From: an uncultured Lachnobacterium sp.
GTDB taxonomy: Bacteria; Bacillota; Clostridia; Lachnospirales; Lachnospiraceae
NCBI GenBank assembly: GCA_937889225.1
Contig: CALAST010000077.1
Span: 1-64,000, forward strand
Direction: 5' to 3'
Length of the DNA stretch: 64,000 bases
In this document: positions 50,261 to 59,270 of the stretch, one piece after another
Numbering within the stretch: position 1 is the first letter of the stretch
Layout of the letters: every line of letters begins with the position of its first letter
The notes under the pieces: generated by a model
The model's input: the letters and a program-made list of their open reading frames with translations, nothing else
Told to the model about the DNA's origin: nothing
Database searches by the model: none
Program-made: the position numbers and the translations under genes

Positions 50261-51667
50261 TTATGCTGTTAAATCAACTGAATTACCATTATCTTTCATA
50301 ATCTGTGCTACCAAAGCCTCTTCTTCTGTCATAAGACCGGAAAGTTCATCCAAAGAGTTCATATTTAAATTACGTCTTTTTTGAACAAGTTCTTCTTTAT
50401 AAGCACCTTCATTTTCTTCACGCTTATGGTTCTGTTCCAAATTACTTTCAAACTGATGTGTTTCAACAGTTACTTCAATGGCATCTACTTTCACGCCAGC
50501 CTGATTTAAGTTTTCACGAAGTGTCGCAAGCTGTGATTCTAATGCCTCTTTTACCAGTTCATTTGTCGCTGTAAACTGTGCATTGACCACACCATTTTCT
50601 TCAGAAATGCTTACATGGATTCTTCCAAGATTTTCCGGATTAAGCTGCATTTCCATTGTTTTGGTTTCTGTTGTTACATTAACTTTAACCTGTTCTACAA
50701 TCTGTTTGATGATTTCCATTGTATTTGTATTCAGATAAGAACTCATTTGAGAGTTATCTATTGTCTGCATGGAATTTACATTGGAATTCATTGACATAAA
50801 TGATTCTTTCGATTGCTGATTATTTTCTGCAAACTGGTTATTTTCTGATTTATCCGAAGTGTTTCTTTCGAAAAATTCTTCTGTTTCTGCAAAATCTGCA
50901 TTTTCTTCTTTTACAACTTCTGTTTGAACTGTAGTTTCCTCTGTTTCAGCATTTTCCACAGCTTCTGCATCTTCTTTTACATCTACTGTTTGGTTAAGGT
51001 TTTCATCTACCCCCTCAACTGCCTGTTCCGTCTCATCTACTAACTGTTCTGCAAATGTAACTTCTTCCGGATTTACCTGTTCCATTAATTCCACAAGTTT
51101 TTCTAATCCCTCCGGTGTTACATTAAGCTCTGTCATCAGTTCTTTTTTCATGGAATCCATTGAACTCATAATGCTCAAAAAGCTGTCATTTAACAATAAG
51201 TCTTCTTTTGCTGTTAAACCTGTCAATTCCATCACGAAACTTACAAGATTTTGTGGATTTAACAAATCCATTACGCTAAGTCCCATTTCCTCCAGAACTG
51301 CCATAATTTCTTCTTTTTCCACACCAAATTCTTCACTTATTGCATCCAATGCTTTCTGCTCAAATTCTTGCAATTCATCCGATACTTCTTCGAATTTTTC
51401 TGAAAAATCCGTTTCTTTTGCTTCATTGATATGATTTTCTTTGTAACTGTAACGTTCATAGGAATCAGCAATGGAATTAGATGATTTTACATCTTCTACT
51501 TTACTGTCGACAGAAGCAGGTTCTACCATCGATGCAGCAAACTCTTGCTGTTGGTTCATCATTGCAGAAAAAACAGCTGCAATCTCTTGTGCTTCTTTGT
51601 TTCCTCCCATCTGTACATCTGCATAATTTCCATTTACAGGGAGAGAGTTAATTAAATTTACTGCCAT
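50261..51667 (-). CDS. fliK: flagellar hook-length control protein FliK
   Basis: 468 aa ruler protein. The N-terminal two thirds are acidic and Gln/Asn/Glu-rich without fixed motifs, as expected for FliK. The C-terminal Flg_hook domain (about 335-425) has TMEMQLNPENLGRIHVSIS and VVNAQFTATNELVKEALESQ then LATLRENLNQAGVKVDAIEV. Start chosen at ATG 51667, 11 nt after GGAGG; ATG 51676 is only 2 nt from that site. Placed between motE and flgD. Confidence 0.92.
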   Translation of the reverse strand: MAVNLINSLPVNGNYADVQMGGNKEAQEIAAVFSAMMNQQQEFAASMVEPASVDSKVEDVKSSNSIADSYERYSYKENHINEAKETDFSEKFEEVSDELQEFEQKALDAISEEFGVEKEEIMAVLEEMGLSVMDLLNPQNLVSFVMELTGLTAKEDLLLNDSFLSIMSSMDSMKKELMTELNVTPEGLEKLVELMEQVNPEEVTFAEQLVDETEQAVEGVDENLNQTVDVKEDAEAVENAETEETTVQTEVVKEENADFAETEEFFERNTSDKSENNQFAENNQQSKESFMSMNSNVNSMQTIDNSQMSSYLNTNTMEIIKQIVEQVKVNVTTETKTMEMQLNPENLGRIHVSISEENGVVNAQFTATNELVKEALESQLATLRENLNQAGVKVDAIEVTVETHQFESNLEQNHKREENEGAYKEELVQKRRNLNMNSLDELSGLMTEEEALVAQIMKDNGNSVDLTA

Positions 51668-51752
51668 ATGTGTCATGTCCTCCTTTCTTAAAATTTTTGT
51701 AACTGTTCAGCAAATGTTTTTTGTATACTGAATCGTTACCATTTTTTAGATT

Positions 51753-52538
51753 TTAGTCGGGCTCCATCATTGCCGTTACTTTTGCGGCAATTTCTGAATC
51801 CATTTTACCTAAGATAGATGCCCTTGCCTGTGTGCTCATATTAGAAAGAATTTTTGCTACAAGCTTCAAGTCATCTTCCATGGTATCAAAAATTGCGGCC
51901 GCCTCTTTTGCTTTCATAGAGGAATATGTTTTTACATAATCTTCTATTTCCTTATCCTCTGAAAGCTGTTCGACAACCTGTTTATATAAAACCTCTGCAT
52001 TCTCCGGATCAATGCTTTCATAAAAGGTCTTATATTCATTTATATCGGGTGCTTCATCGGAAAAAACAACTTCTTCGTAAAATAATTCCTTATTTGCCTC
52101 AAAAGTATCCTGTTCTTCCTTATATACAATTAATTCATTAATCTGCCCCTGCAATTCCTCTATCATCTCAGCATTTTTTGCATCTGATGCAAGTGCACTA
52201 TCTAATAATGCTTCAAGTTCTTTAATACGTGCTACAGCATCGTCAATTGATTCATAGCTATACTGCGTATCCACAGGAATTTCACTTTCATCTTCCGGTA
52301 AAATCATATTTATGTATGGTATATCCTTGATGATTGGTCTAAGTATCGTAGAACCAAATCCACCTACATCAAACTTAATCAAAAGAATAATAATACCAAT
52401 CCAAACCAAAATAATTAAAATAGTAACAAAGACAAGAACTAGTTTACTTCCCAAACTTTCTTTTACTTCTTCCTCATTTTTTTGTTTTTCATCATTTTTT
52501 GGATTTTCTTCTTTATCTTTTTTCTTAAAAAGAGCCAT
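51753..52538 (-). CDS. MotE/YlxF-like protein with MgtE N-terminal domain
   Basis: 261 aa. A Lys/Glu-rich cytoplasmic start, one membrane helix (about 33-57, LVLVFVTILIILVWIGIIIL), a coiled-coil stretch (about 95-150, ELEALLDSALASDAKNAEMI), and a C-terminal MgtE_N-like domain (VKTYSSMKAKEAAAIFDTM, VAKILSNMSTQARASILGKM). This layout matches YlxF of the Bacillus fla/che operon and MotE of other bacteria, where it supports stator or export function. Start ATG 52538 with GGAGA upstream. It lies between fliJ and fliK, the YlxF position. Confidence 0.85.
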   Translation of the reverse strand: MALFKKKDKEENPKNDEKQKNEEEVKESLGSKLVLVFVTILIILVWIGIIILLIKFDVGGFGSTILRPIIKDIPYINMILPEDESEIPVDTQYSYESIDDAVARIKELEALLDSALASDAKNAEMIEELQGQINELIVYKEEQDTFEANKELFYEEVVFSDEAPDINEYKTFYESIDPENAEVLYKQVVEQLSEDKEIEDYVKTYSSMKAKEAAAIFDTMEDDLKLVAKILSNMSTQARASILGKMDSEIAAKVTAMMEPD

Positions 52539-52548
52539 GCTTCTCTCC

Positions 52549-52989
52549 TTACCTTGCATTATATGTATAACTTACAAGTTCATCAATTTCTTTGCTTTCT
52601 TCTGCTTTTATTTCCTGTTTAAATTCTTCAAAAGCCTTTTCCCTTAATTTTTCATGTGTCTTACGGTCTTTCATAAGCTCATTCAGATGGTCTCTTGCCT
52701 TTTCCAACTCCATCTGTGCCTTATGTACTGCAACAGACTGTCTTCGTATTAAGGTTTTAATGGAATTGATATCTGCCCTGACATGCGAAATTTTTTTTAC
52801 ATCAATGATGCCTGACATCAGGTTTTTCAATTCTTTCTCATAACCAATCCTTCGTATCATAAGTTCCTGCAGCTTATTTTGTTCTTCCAAGTATCTTTGG
52901 TTGGCTGCACTATACGCAATCTTAGCTTGAGATTCTAATTTTAACTTTACATCCAAAATATTCTGCATGCGGTATTTAAATTTTGCCAT
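52549..52989 (-). CDS. fliJ: flagellar export chaperone FliJ
   Basis: 146 aa, predicted all-helical coiled coil: FKYRMQNILDVKLKLESQAK at the N-terminus, long heptad regions to about residue 125 (VAVHKAQMELEKARDHLNEL), and Lys/Glu-rich throughout. FliJ forms the stalk of the FliI ATPase ring. Identity relies on the N-terminal motif, helical pattern and place directly after fliI. Confidence 0.88.
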   Translation of the reverse strand: MAKFKYRMQNILDVKLKLESQAKIAYSAANQRYLEEQNKLQELMIRRIGYEKELKNLMSGIIDVKKISHVRADINSIKTLIRRQSVAVHKAQMELEKARDHLNELMKDRKTHEKLREKAFEEFKQEIKAEESKEIDELVSYTYNAR

Positions 52990-53004
52990 ATTGCCCTCTG
53001 CTTA

Positions 53005-54312
53005 CTAGTCCCTAAACACTCTTTCAAGCAATGCCAATTCTTCTTCAAAAACAAATTTTTCATCTGTTCCTTGACATAAAAACTCATTTACTGCCTTGTT
53101 TTTCTTTATCGCGTAGTCAATATCCGGATTTGAACCATTTTTATAAGCACCAATATTAATCAAATCTTCCGCTTCACTATAAGTAGCCAGAACGTTTCTT
53201 AATTTACCGGAAAGTGCCTTATGTTCTTTCGAAACAATTCCACTCATACAACGAGAAATACTCTGAAGTACATCAATAGCCGGATAATGATTTTTATGTC
53301 CTAATTTACGGTCTAGCATAATATGACCATCCAAAATACTTCTTGCCGTATCTGTAATCGGTTCATTCATATCATCCCCATCTACTAATACGGTATATAA
53401 ACCTGTAATAGAACCTTTCGTTGAAGTTCCTGCCCTCTCTAAAAGTTTTGGCATTTCCGAATAAACACTTGGTGGATACCCTCTTGTTACAGGCGGTTCA
53501 CCGGAAGCAAGTCCAATTTCTCTTTGTGCCATAGAAAAACGCGTTAATGAGTCCATCATTAACAATACATCTTTTCCTTGGTCTCTAAAATATTCTGCAA
53601 TAGCTGTCGCTGTTTTTGCAGCTTTATTACGAATCAATGCCGGTTTATCAGATGTTGCGATTACAAGTACGGAACGTTTCATTCCTTCCGGTCCTAAGTC
53701 TCTTTCTACGAATTCACGAACCTCACGACCTCGTTCACCAATTAACGCAATTACATTGATATCCGCTTTTGTATTACGGGCAAACATACCAAGCAATGTA
53801 CTTTTCCCAACACCGGAACCGGCAAAAATACCAATACGCTGACCTTTTCCAACCGTAATGAGCCCATCTACTGCTTTGACTCCAAGTGGAAGCACTTCGC
53901 TGATAATCTCTCTTGCCATCGGGTCCGGAGGCATCGCCTCAACCGGATAAGTTTCAAACATGCGAAGTTCCGCCCCATCGGTTGGTCTTCCAATGCCATC
54001 TAACGTATGCCCCAACAAATCCGTTCCAACGTATACAGATAAAGGCTGTCCTGTATTTTCTACAACACAACCAACACCTACGCCTTCTACATTATCAAAA
54101 GGCATTAAAATCAGACGGGATTCATGGAATCCTACTACTTCTGCCATCACATAGGCTTCCATTTCTCCATCCAAATAGATTTTACACAAATCGTTTAATC
54201 TGGCTTTTGGACCAATAGATTCAATGGTAAGACCTACTACCTTTGAAACTTTTCCATAGCTTTTATAAAATTGTCTGTCTAAAAGTTGCAAATACTTCCC
54301 GGCTGTTTTCAT
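53005..54312 (-). CDS. fliI: flagellum-specific ATP synthase FliI
   Basis: 435 aa ATPase that energises flagellar protein export. Seen: Walker A IGIFAGSGVGKSTLLGMFAR, ALIGERGREVREFVERDLG, Walker B VLLMMDSLTRFSMAQREIGL, SGEPPVTRGYPPSV, and the long C-terminal helical domain. F1-beta-like fold. Start ATG 54312 with GGAG upstream, 18 nt after fliH. Confidence 0.97.
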   Translation of the reverse strand: MKTAGKYLQLLDRQFYKSYGKVSKVVGLTIESIGPKARLNDLCKIYLDGEMEAYVMAEVVGFHESRLILMPFDNVEGVGVGCVVENTGQPLSVYVGTDLLGHTLDGIGRPTDGAELRMFETYPVEAMPPDPMAREIISEVLPLGVKAVDGLITVGKGQRIGIFAGSGVGKSTLLGMFARNTKADINVIALIGERGREVREFVERDLGPEGMKRSVLVIATSDKPALIRNKAAKTATAIAEYFRDQGKDVLLMMDSLTRFSMAQREIGLASGEPPVTRGYPPSVYSEMPKLLERAGTSTKGSITGLYTVLVDGDDMNEPITDTARSILDGHIMLDRKLGHKNHYPAIDVLQSISRCMSGIVSKEHKALSGKLRNVLATYSEAEDLINIGAYKNGSNPDIDYAIKKNKAVNEFLCQGTDEKFVFEEELALLERVFRD

Positions 54313-54330
54313 GCTTTAACTCCAACTGTG

Positions 54331-55140
54331 TTATATGCACAGAGACCTGATATCTTTTTCCAGATTGGAAAGCTGCATGTCAATGCCACAATTAAATATG
54401 CCGCCCTCTGTTTCTATAATACAGCCTTCCTCTGTCAATCCCATATCATTTACAATTTCAATGGAGATATCATTTCCTATTTTTTCTTTTATTTCCGGTA
54501 TATGAGTTTCAAAAAACTTTCGGTTTTCGCCTGAAACTCGAATGCGGAATGCTTTACCGGTATCCACATTCATCAATGTATCATTTACCAGATGCAGCAG
54601 AATTTCTTTTTTTTCTTCAAACTGAATATGAAATACTTTATTGAAAACAGTAATAATAGCATCTATAATTTCTGATTCCATTGTATTTTTCTTCTCTTCA
54701 TATTCAGCATCTAGTGCTTCTAATTTTTCCTGTGTATCTGCATAAAGTTGATTTTTCAAGGTATTCAGCTCTGTTTCCGCTTTCGATCTTCCTTCTGCCA
54801 ATCCTGCCGAATAACCTGCTTTTGCTTGTTCCTCATAAGCCTCTTGAGCTCCTACTATGGCATCATGTTTCAAACTATCTGCACGAGCTTTTGCCTCGCT
54901 AATAATCTGACTAGCTTCCACTCTTGCCTGCTCTAAAATTTCCTCCGGAGTAATTTCCGGTTCAACTTCCACTACTTCCATGGGAATCCCTAATTTAAAT
55001 CCCTCTGTGGAAGGAGCACTTTCCATTCGGCTTATTGTTTGTTCGGTTTTGTGACTGGCCGTGTAGCGTTTATCAGAATCAATCACACGCTTTTCCGAAT
55101 CAAAATTTATGAAATAACGTTGGTTCCACATATTAGACAA
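54331..55140 (-). CDS. fliH: flagellar assembly protein FliH
   Basis: 269 aa regulator of FliI. The middle is a long coiled coil (about 55-150) rich in Glu/Ala (EEILEQARVEASQIISEAKA), and the C-terminus is a FliH/V-ATPase-E-like domain (SGENRKFFETHIPEIKEKIG, GLTEEGCIIETEGGIFNCGI). I prefer TTG 55140 as start: it gives an N-terminus SNMWNQRYFI like other clostridial FliH and stands 7 nt after GGAGGTGAT. ATG 55149 is 2 nt from that site and ATG 55131 is 16 nt away. It overlaps the fliG end by 8 nt. Confidence 0.9.
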   Translation of the reverse strand: MSNMWNQRYFINFDSEKRVIDSDKRYTASHKTEQTISRMESAPSTEGFKLGIPMEVVEVEPEITPEEILEQARVEASQIISEAKARADSLKHDAIVGAQEAYEEQAKAGYSAGLAEGRSKAETELNTLKNQLYADTQEKLEALDAEYEEKKNTMESEIIDAIITVFNKVFHIQFEEKKEILLHLVNDTLMNVDTGKAFRIRVSGENRKFFETHIPEIKEKIGNDISIEIVNDMGLTEEGCIIETEGGIFNCGIDMQLSNLEKDIRSLCI

Positions 55141-56134
55141 CGATATCATCACCTCCGCCACGCGAAATAACGATTTCTGCTGAATCTTCCAAACGACGAA
55201 TAATCGCAACAATCTTCTGCTGTGCTTCTTCTACGTCCTTCATACGTACAGGACCCATGAATTCCATATCTTCCTTAATCATAGCAGCAAGACGTTTTGA
55301 AAGGTTCTTGAAGATAACATTCTGAACTTCCTCAGTTGTGCTCTTAAGAGCAAGTTCAAGGTCAGCATTATCAACTTCACGAAGTACACGCTGAACTGCA
55401 CGGTCATCCAGAAGAAGAATATCTTCGAATACGAACATCTTCTTACGGATTTCATCTGCAAGTTCTGGCTCGTCAATTTCAAGCGATTCCATAATATGTT
55501 TTTCTGTACCACGGTCTACGCTGTTTAAGATGCTTACGATAGAATCGATACCACCCACAATCGTGTAATCCTGATTTACAAGTGATGCTAACTTACGTTC
55601 TAATACACGTTCTACTTCTTTAATAACATCCGGTGAAGTACGGTCCATCATAGCAATACGCTTTGCTACATCTGCCTGTTTTTCCGGTGGCAAAGAACCT
55701 AATACCAATGCAGATTGTGCTGCTGTAAGATACGACAAAATCATAGCAATTGTCTGTGGATGTTCATCCTGAATAAAGTTCAGCAACTGACTTGGGTCTG
55801 TCTTACGCACAAATTCGAACGGACGAACCTGTAATGATGCCGTAAGTTTGGAAATAACACCCTGTGCTTTTTCTGTACCAAGTGCTTTTTCGAGCAATTC
55901 TTTTGCATAGTTGATACCACCTTCTGCAATATACTGCTGTGCCAAACAAACCTGATAAAATTCATTTAAAACATCCTCTTTCACTTGTGGCGAAACACTT
56001 CTTGTATTTGCAATCTCAAGTGTAAGTTCCTCTATTTCATCTTCTTTTAAATGCTTAAAAATTGTAGCCGCTTTCTCCGGACCTAAAGCAATCAATAATA
56101 CCGCGGCTTTTTGAGTTCCATTCAAATCATCCAT
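55133..56134 (-). CDS. fliG: flagellar motor switch protein FliG
   Basis: 333 aa C-ring protein that binds FliF and transmits torque. N-domain: GTQKAAVLLIALGPEKAATI; middle domain with the EHPQ motif in FIQDEHPQTIAMILSYL; C-domain with the charged stator-facing helix DDRAVQRVLREVDNADLELA and KNLSKRLAAMIKEDMEFMG. Start ATG 56134 with GGGAG in the fliF 3' end, 3 nt after fliF. Confidence 0.97.
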   Translation of the reverse strand: MDDLNGTQKAAVLLIALGPEKAATIFKHLKEDEIEELTLEIANTRSVSPQVKEDVLNEFYQVCLAQQYIAEGGINYAKELLEKALGTEKAQGVISKLTASLQVRPFEFVRKTDPSQLLNFIQDEHPQTIAMILSYLTAAQSALVLGSLPPEKQADVAKRIAMMDRTSPDVIKEVERVLERKLASLVNQDYTIVGGIDSIVSILNSVDRGTEKHIMESLEIDEPELADEIRKKMFVFEDILLLDDRAVQRVLREVDNADLELALKSTTEEVQNVIFKNLSKRLAAMIKEDMEFMGPVRMKDVEEAQQKIVAIIRRLEDSAEIVISRGGGDDIVV

Positions 56135-56137
56135 AAC

Positions 56138-57754
56138 TTACTCCCATTCTTCATTCAACCAGTTACGAAGCAATAATGCAACCGCATCCGGGTTTTCATC
56201 CACAAATTTTTCAATCAAAATACGTTGTTCTGATTTTTCATTATATCCAATATCTTCTAATGGGTCTGTAGCTTCTACTGTAGATTCCAATAAAGCATCC
56301 ACAGACAATTCCGGTTGAATTTCCTCTGTTGTTTTCTGGCTTCTTGTACTGCGGAATACTACAAATCCAAGCAATGCAAGAATTAAAACTGTAATGATAA
56401 TCTGTGCATAATCGGTAATGCCGCGTTCTTCCTCTACGATTGGCACAAACTGCGGTATCTGATTACATAAAATCGTAATTTTATCTGCACTAAAACCGGT
56501 TGCGTTTGCAATCAATTCGATATAACTTTCATCTACTTCCACTAATACCGGGTCACTATTTGCTACCATAAATTCATCAAACGTCATTTCCTCTAACTGA
56601 CCGGAAGCCTGCATAACTGCTTCGTCATAGGTTCGATAAGAATTAGCAACAATAGAAATGGAAGATGTATCATAATTAATATTACCGCCATTTTCTAAAA
56701 TTTCTGTAATCTTTTCATCATATCTCCAATGAGAATCGGATTCAGAAATAACAGAGTAACTATTTTCTCCATCTTCAATTACATAAGTGGTATCATCGTC
56801 ATTTGTATCTGTTCCCGGAACTCCATTATTTCCTGAGTTAGACTCTGAATCATATGTAGACTGTTCTACCAATGCCCCACTATCCATACCTTCCGGAATA
56901 GACAATTCTGTCTTTGTAACAGTACTTTGACTGAAATCAATATGTAAATTCATTGCCACTTCTACATTAGCAAATGCTTTTGTTTTGGTAAGTACATCTT
57001 TAATTTCACTCTTAATGCTGTTTTCCATCTTCTGCATATAGGAAAGCTGAGAAGAAACCATTCCCATTGTAGACTCCGCATCAGCTCCGGAATAAATAAT
57101 ATTACTGTCTCTGTCAAGAATTGTAATTCCTTCTGTTGTACTATTTCCAAGCTGTGTTGCAATAAACAATGCAAGACCATATGCTTGGTCAGCATCAAGG
57201 GATTTTCCCGGGGCAAATTCTAAATTAACGGCTGCAGTAGCACTTTCTTCTCTGGAAATAATCGTGCCATCATTTGCCGGCATTGTTAAATCCACGGTAC
57301 AAGACTCTACATTATTTAAAAGTGAAATATGGTCTGCAAATTTTTGTTCCAAATAATGCTCATACTTTTTCTGTGTGTCCGCCTCTGTGGTTGTAAAGCT
57401 TCCAGAAACTACATTCTCAATGCTATATGCCTTAGATGGAATCTCATTTTGCCCAAGCAGCATAGATGCCGCACCTTCATCTTCCTCGGGAACGGAAAAT
57501 GTAAGACCATCACTCGTTGTTTCATATTTAATCGTACCATCTGCATCTAAGATTTCTTTTATTTTAGCAGCCTCTGTATAATCTGAACAAACATACAGAG
57601 GTTTCATGGTAGGAGTCGCCATTACCCAGCATAAAATAGCAAGTGCAATTAACACAACACCCACCGCACTAAGCAATACCATTCTTTGTTTGTTATTAAA
57701 TTTTTTCCACCACTCAACAATCTTGTTGAGTATGTTTTTGACCTGTTCCGGCAT
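56138..57754 (-). CDS. fliF: flagellar MS-ring protein FliF
   Basis: 538 aa ring protein with two membrane helices, at about 24-46 (MVLLSAVGVVLIALAILCWV) and about 435-455 (IIITVLILALLGFVVF). The periplasmic-side ring-building domains lie between (YEHYLEQKFADHISLLNNVE; ITILDRDSNIIYSG). The C-terminal tail ENPDAVALLLRNWLNEEWE is the FliG-binding helix. Start ATG 57754 with AAGGAGACAG upstream. Confidence 0.96.
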   Translation of the reverse strand: MPEQVKNILNKIVEWWKKFNNKQRMVLLSAVGVVLIALAILCWVMATPTMKPLYVCSDYTEAAKIKEILDADGTIKYETTSDGLTFSVPEEDEGAASMLLGQNEIPSKAYSIENVVSGSFTTTEADTQKKYEHYLEQKFADHISLLNNVESCTVDLTMPANDGTIISREESATAAVNLEFAPGKSLDADQAYGLALFIATQLGNSTTEGITILDRDSNIIYSGADAESTMGMVSSQLSYMQKMENSIKSEIKDVLTKTKAFANVEVAMNLHIDFSQSTVTKTELSIPEGMDSGALVEQSTYDSESNSGNNGVPGTDTNDDDTTYVIEDGENSYSVISESDSHWRYDEKITEILENGGNINYDTSSISIVANSYRTYDEAVMQASGQLEEMTFDEFMVANSDPVLVEVDESYIELIANATGFSADKITILCNQIPQFVPIVEEERGITDYAQIIITVLILALLGFVVFRSTRSQKTTEEIQPELSVDALLESTVEATDPLEDIGYNEKSEQRILIEKFVDENPDAVALLLRNWLNEEWE

Positions 57755-57815
57755 GTATCTGTCTCCTTATAATTGTCTGCATAGTTAAGCAGATATTCGC
57801 AATCCGCCTTACCAC

Positions 57816-58136
57816 TTAAATCTGCATCTGCATAATTTCCCTATAGGCATCAATTAATTTATCTCGAACTGCCACAGTATACTGCAATGCAACAGTTGCT
57901 TTTGTTTGTGCAATTAATAAATCATGTGTATTATCAGATTCGCCCAATGCAAATTGAATTTCTGCTGATTCAGCAAGATTATGTAATTGGTTCGTTTCTT
58001 CCAACGATTGAACCATAGAATCAAAAATCGAACTAAAGCTTTCTTTTTCTTCATCCGATACAATAGATGTATTGGAATAATCTTTTAAATAATCTGATGA
58101 AATATTTGATAAACTTGATAAACTTGAAATATCCAT
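57816..58136 (-). CDS. fliE: flagellar hook-basal body protein FliE
   Basis: 106 aa. The conserved C-terminus is clear: DNTHDLLIAQTKATVALQYT and VAVRDKLIDAYREIMQMQI. FliE joins the MS ring to the rod and is exported first. Start ATG 58136 with GGGAGTAAC upstream. It follows flgC by 20 nt. Confidence 0.94.
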   Translation of the reverse strand: MDISSLSSLSNISSDYLKDYSNTSIVSDEEKESFSSIFDSMVQSLEETNQLHNLAESAEIQFALGESDNTHDLLIAQTKATVALQYTVAVRDKLIDAYREIMQMQI

Positions 58137-58156
58137 TTGTTACTCCCTTTTTAATA

Positions 58157-58597
58157 TTACTGACCAATAGAAAGACCTGTCAGTGCAAGATTCTTACTTG
58201 CATCAAATGCTGTTGCATTTGCTTCATATGCACGAGTAGAATCAATTAAATTTGTCATTTCCGTTACCGTATTTACATTTGGATAAGAAACATATCCATT
58301 CTCATCTGCATCCGGATTAGATGGATCGTATTCCATAATAAGGTCTGTAGTATAATCTTCTGTCACTTTCGAAACTTTTACACCATTTCCAACTAAGGCA
58401 TTTTTCGATGCAGAATAATACTGACTAAATGGTGTTACGTCTTTTTCTGCAAAAGTTACAATTTTACGGCGATATGGTTCACCATTTTCCGTTCTTGTCG
58501 TGTTCACATTTGCTATATTTTGTGCAATAATATCCGTACGAAAGCGTTCAGCCGTCATACCGGATGCACTAATGTTAAATGATTGAAATAAACTCAT
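58157..58597 (-). CDS. flgC: flagellar proximal rod protein FlgC
   Basis: 146 aa, normal length. Conserved ends: FQSFNISASGMTAERFRTDI with IIAQNIANVNTTRTENGEPY and the C-terminal VTEMTNLIDSTRAYEANATA followed by FDASKNLALTGL. Start ATG 58597 with AGAGGGG upstream; the TTG at 58603 is too close to that site. Confidence 0.96.
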   Translation of the reverse strand: MSLFQSFNISASGMTAERFRTDIIAQNIANVNTTRTENGEPYRRKIVTFAEKDVTPFSQYYSASKNALVGNGVKVSKVTEDYTTDLIMEYDPSNPDADENGYVSYPNVNTVTEMTNLIDSTRAYEANATAFDASKNLALTGLSIGQ

Positions 58598-58620
58598 AAT
58601 CAATTCCCCTCTACTCTTTT

Positions 58621-59010
58621 TTATCTAATTACAGCTCTTAAACGTTCAAATTCTGATGAAATACTCTTTGTCAATGCCTGATATTTAATCTGTTCGGAGG
58701 CAAGTTCTACCTGTTCCGTATCAATATCTACGTTATTACCATCCAAACGATAAGAATAATTTGCACTATCTGTATAAATAGACGCATTTAAACGGCTCAA
58801 ATCAGTACGCTCAACTTTTTCATCCAGACTGGTATATTTATATCTTCCAAGTTCATTTTTCAACGTACTTTGAAAATCAATATCCTGTCTTTTATAATTT
58901 GGTGTATTTACATTTGCAAGATTATTTGCAATTAAAGATTCCCTTGTCCAACTCGCATCTGCTGCCTTATCCAGCACATTTATATAACTAAACGCATTTG
59001 ATGATATCAT
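58621..59010 (-). CDS. flgB: flagellar proximal rod protein FlgB
   Basis: 129 aa, normal length. LDKAADASWTRESLIANNLA with NVNTPNYKRQDIDFQSTLKN at the N-terminus, and QIKYQALTKSISSEFERLRA at the C-terminus. Start chosen at ATG 59010 with GGAGG 5 nt upstream; the longer frame adds eight residues without a site. It is the first gene of the flagellar cluster, behind a promoter and a CodY-like box, directly downstream of codY. Confidence 0.96.
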   Translation of the reverse strand: MISSNAFSYINVLDKAADASWTRESLIANNLANVNTPNYKRQDIDFQSTLKNELGRYKYTSLDEKVERTDLSRLNASIYTDSANYSYRLDGNNVDIDTEQVELASEQIKYQALTKSISSEFERLRAVIR

Positions 59011-59055
59011 ATATACCTCCACAATTATAGCCACAATATAACATTATACTTACTT

Positions 59056-59083
59056 ATTATAATCCAACAAATAAAAAACACAA
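59056..59083 (-). promoter_or_regulatory. sigma-A-type promoter of the flgB flagellar cluster
   Basis: Minus strand TTGTGT (59078-59083), 16-nt spacer, perfect TATAAT (59056-59061). The -35 matches only 3 of 6. A second perfect TATAAT at 59043-59048 is close by. Both lie between the codY terminator and the flgB ribosome site. Confidence 0.55.
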
Positions 59084-59086
59084 GTC

Positions 59087-59101
59087 ATTTTTTAGAAAAT
59101 T
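59087..59101 (-). promoter_or_regulatory. candidate CodY-binding box at the flgB promoter
   Basis: The minus strand reads AATTTTCTAAAAAAT, 13 of 15 to the CodY consensus AATTTTCWGAAAATT, ending 3 nt upstream of the proposed -35. In B. subtilis CodY represses the fla/che promoter at the same place. AT-rich background makes chance matches possible. Confidence 0.5.
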
Positions 59102-59141
59102 TTAATAGAAATTTGGTTTTTTTCTTGTCCAAAAAAAGGTA

Positions 59142-59170
59142 AAAAGGACCTATTTTTTATAAGTCCTTTT
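59142..59170 (-). terminator. rho-independent terminator after codY
   Basis: AAAAGGAC on the minus strand (59170-59163) pairs with GTCCTTTT (59149-59142), with further pairing inside the loop, and T-rich sequence follows (TTACCTTTTTTT). It separates codY from the flagellar cluster. Confidence 0.7.
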
Positions 59171-59270
59171 AATTATCTCCATCCATGGAATTGTAAAGCG
59201 GACACTCACAATCCGCATTCGCTACTTGTTCGTGAATGCAGGCAACTTGGTTACTTGTTCTGCGTTCAAA
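59171..59270 (-). other. codY 3' untranslated stretch with small inverted and direct repeats
   Basis: Between the codY stop and its terminator are GCGGA/TCCGC (59198-59202, 59212-59216), GCATTC/GAATGC (59215-59220, 59234-59239) and a direct repeat TACTTGTTC (59223-59231, 59252-59260). No gene. It may be a dispersed intergenic repeat; no assignment made. Confidence 0.3.
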
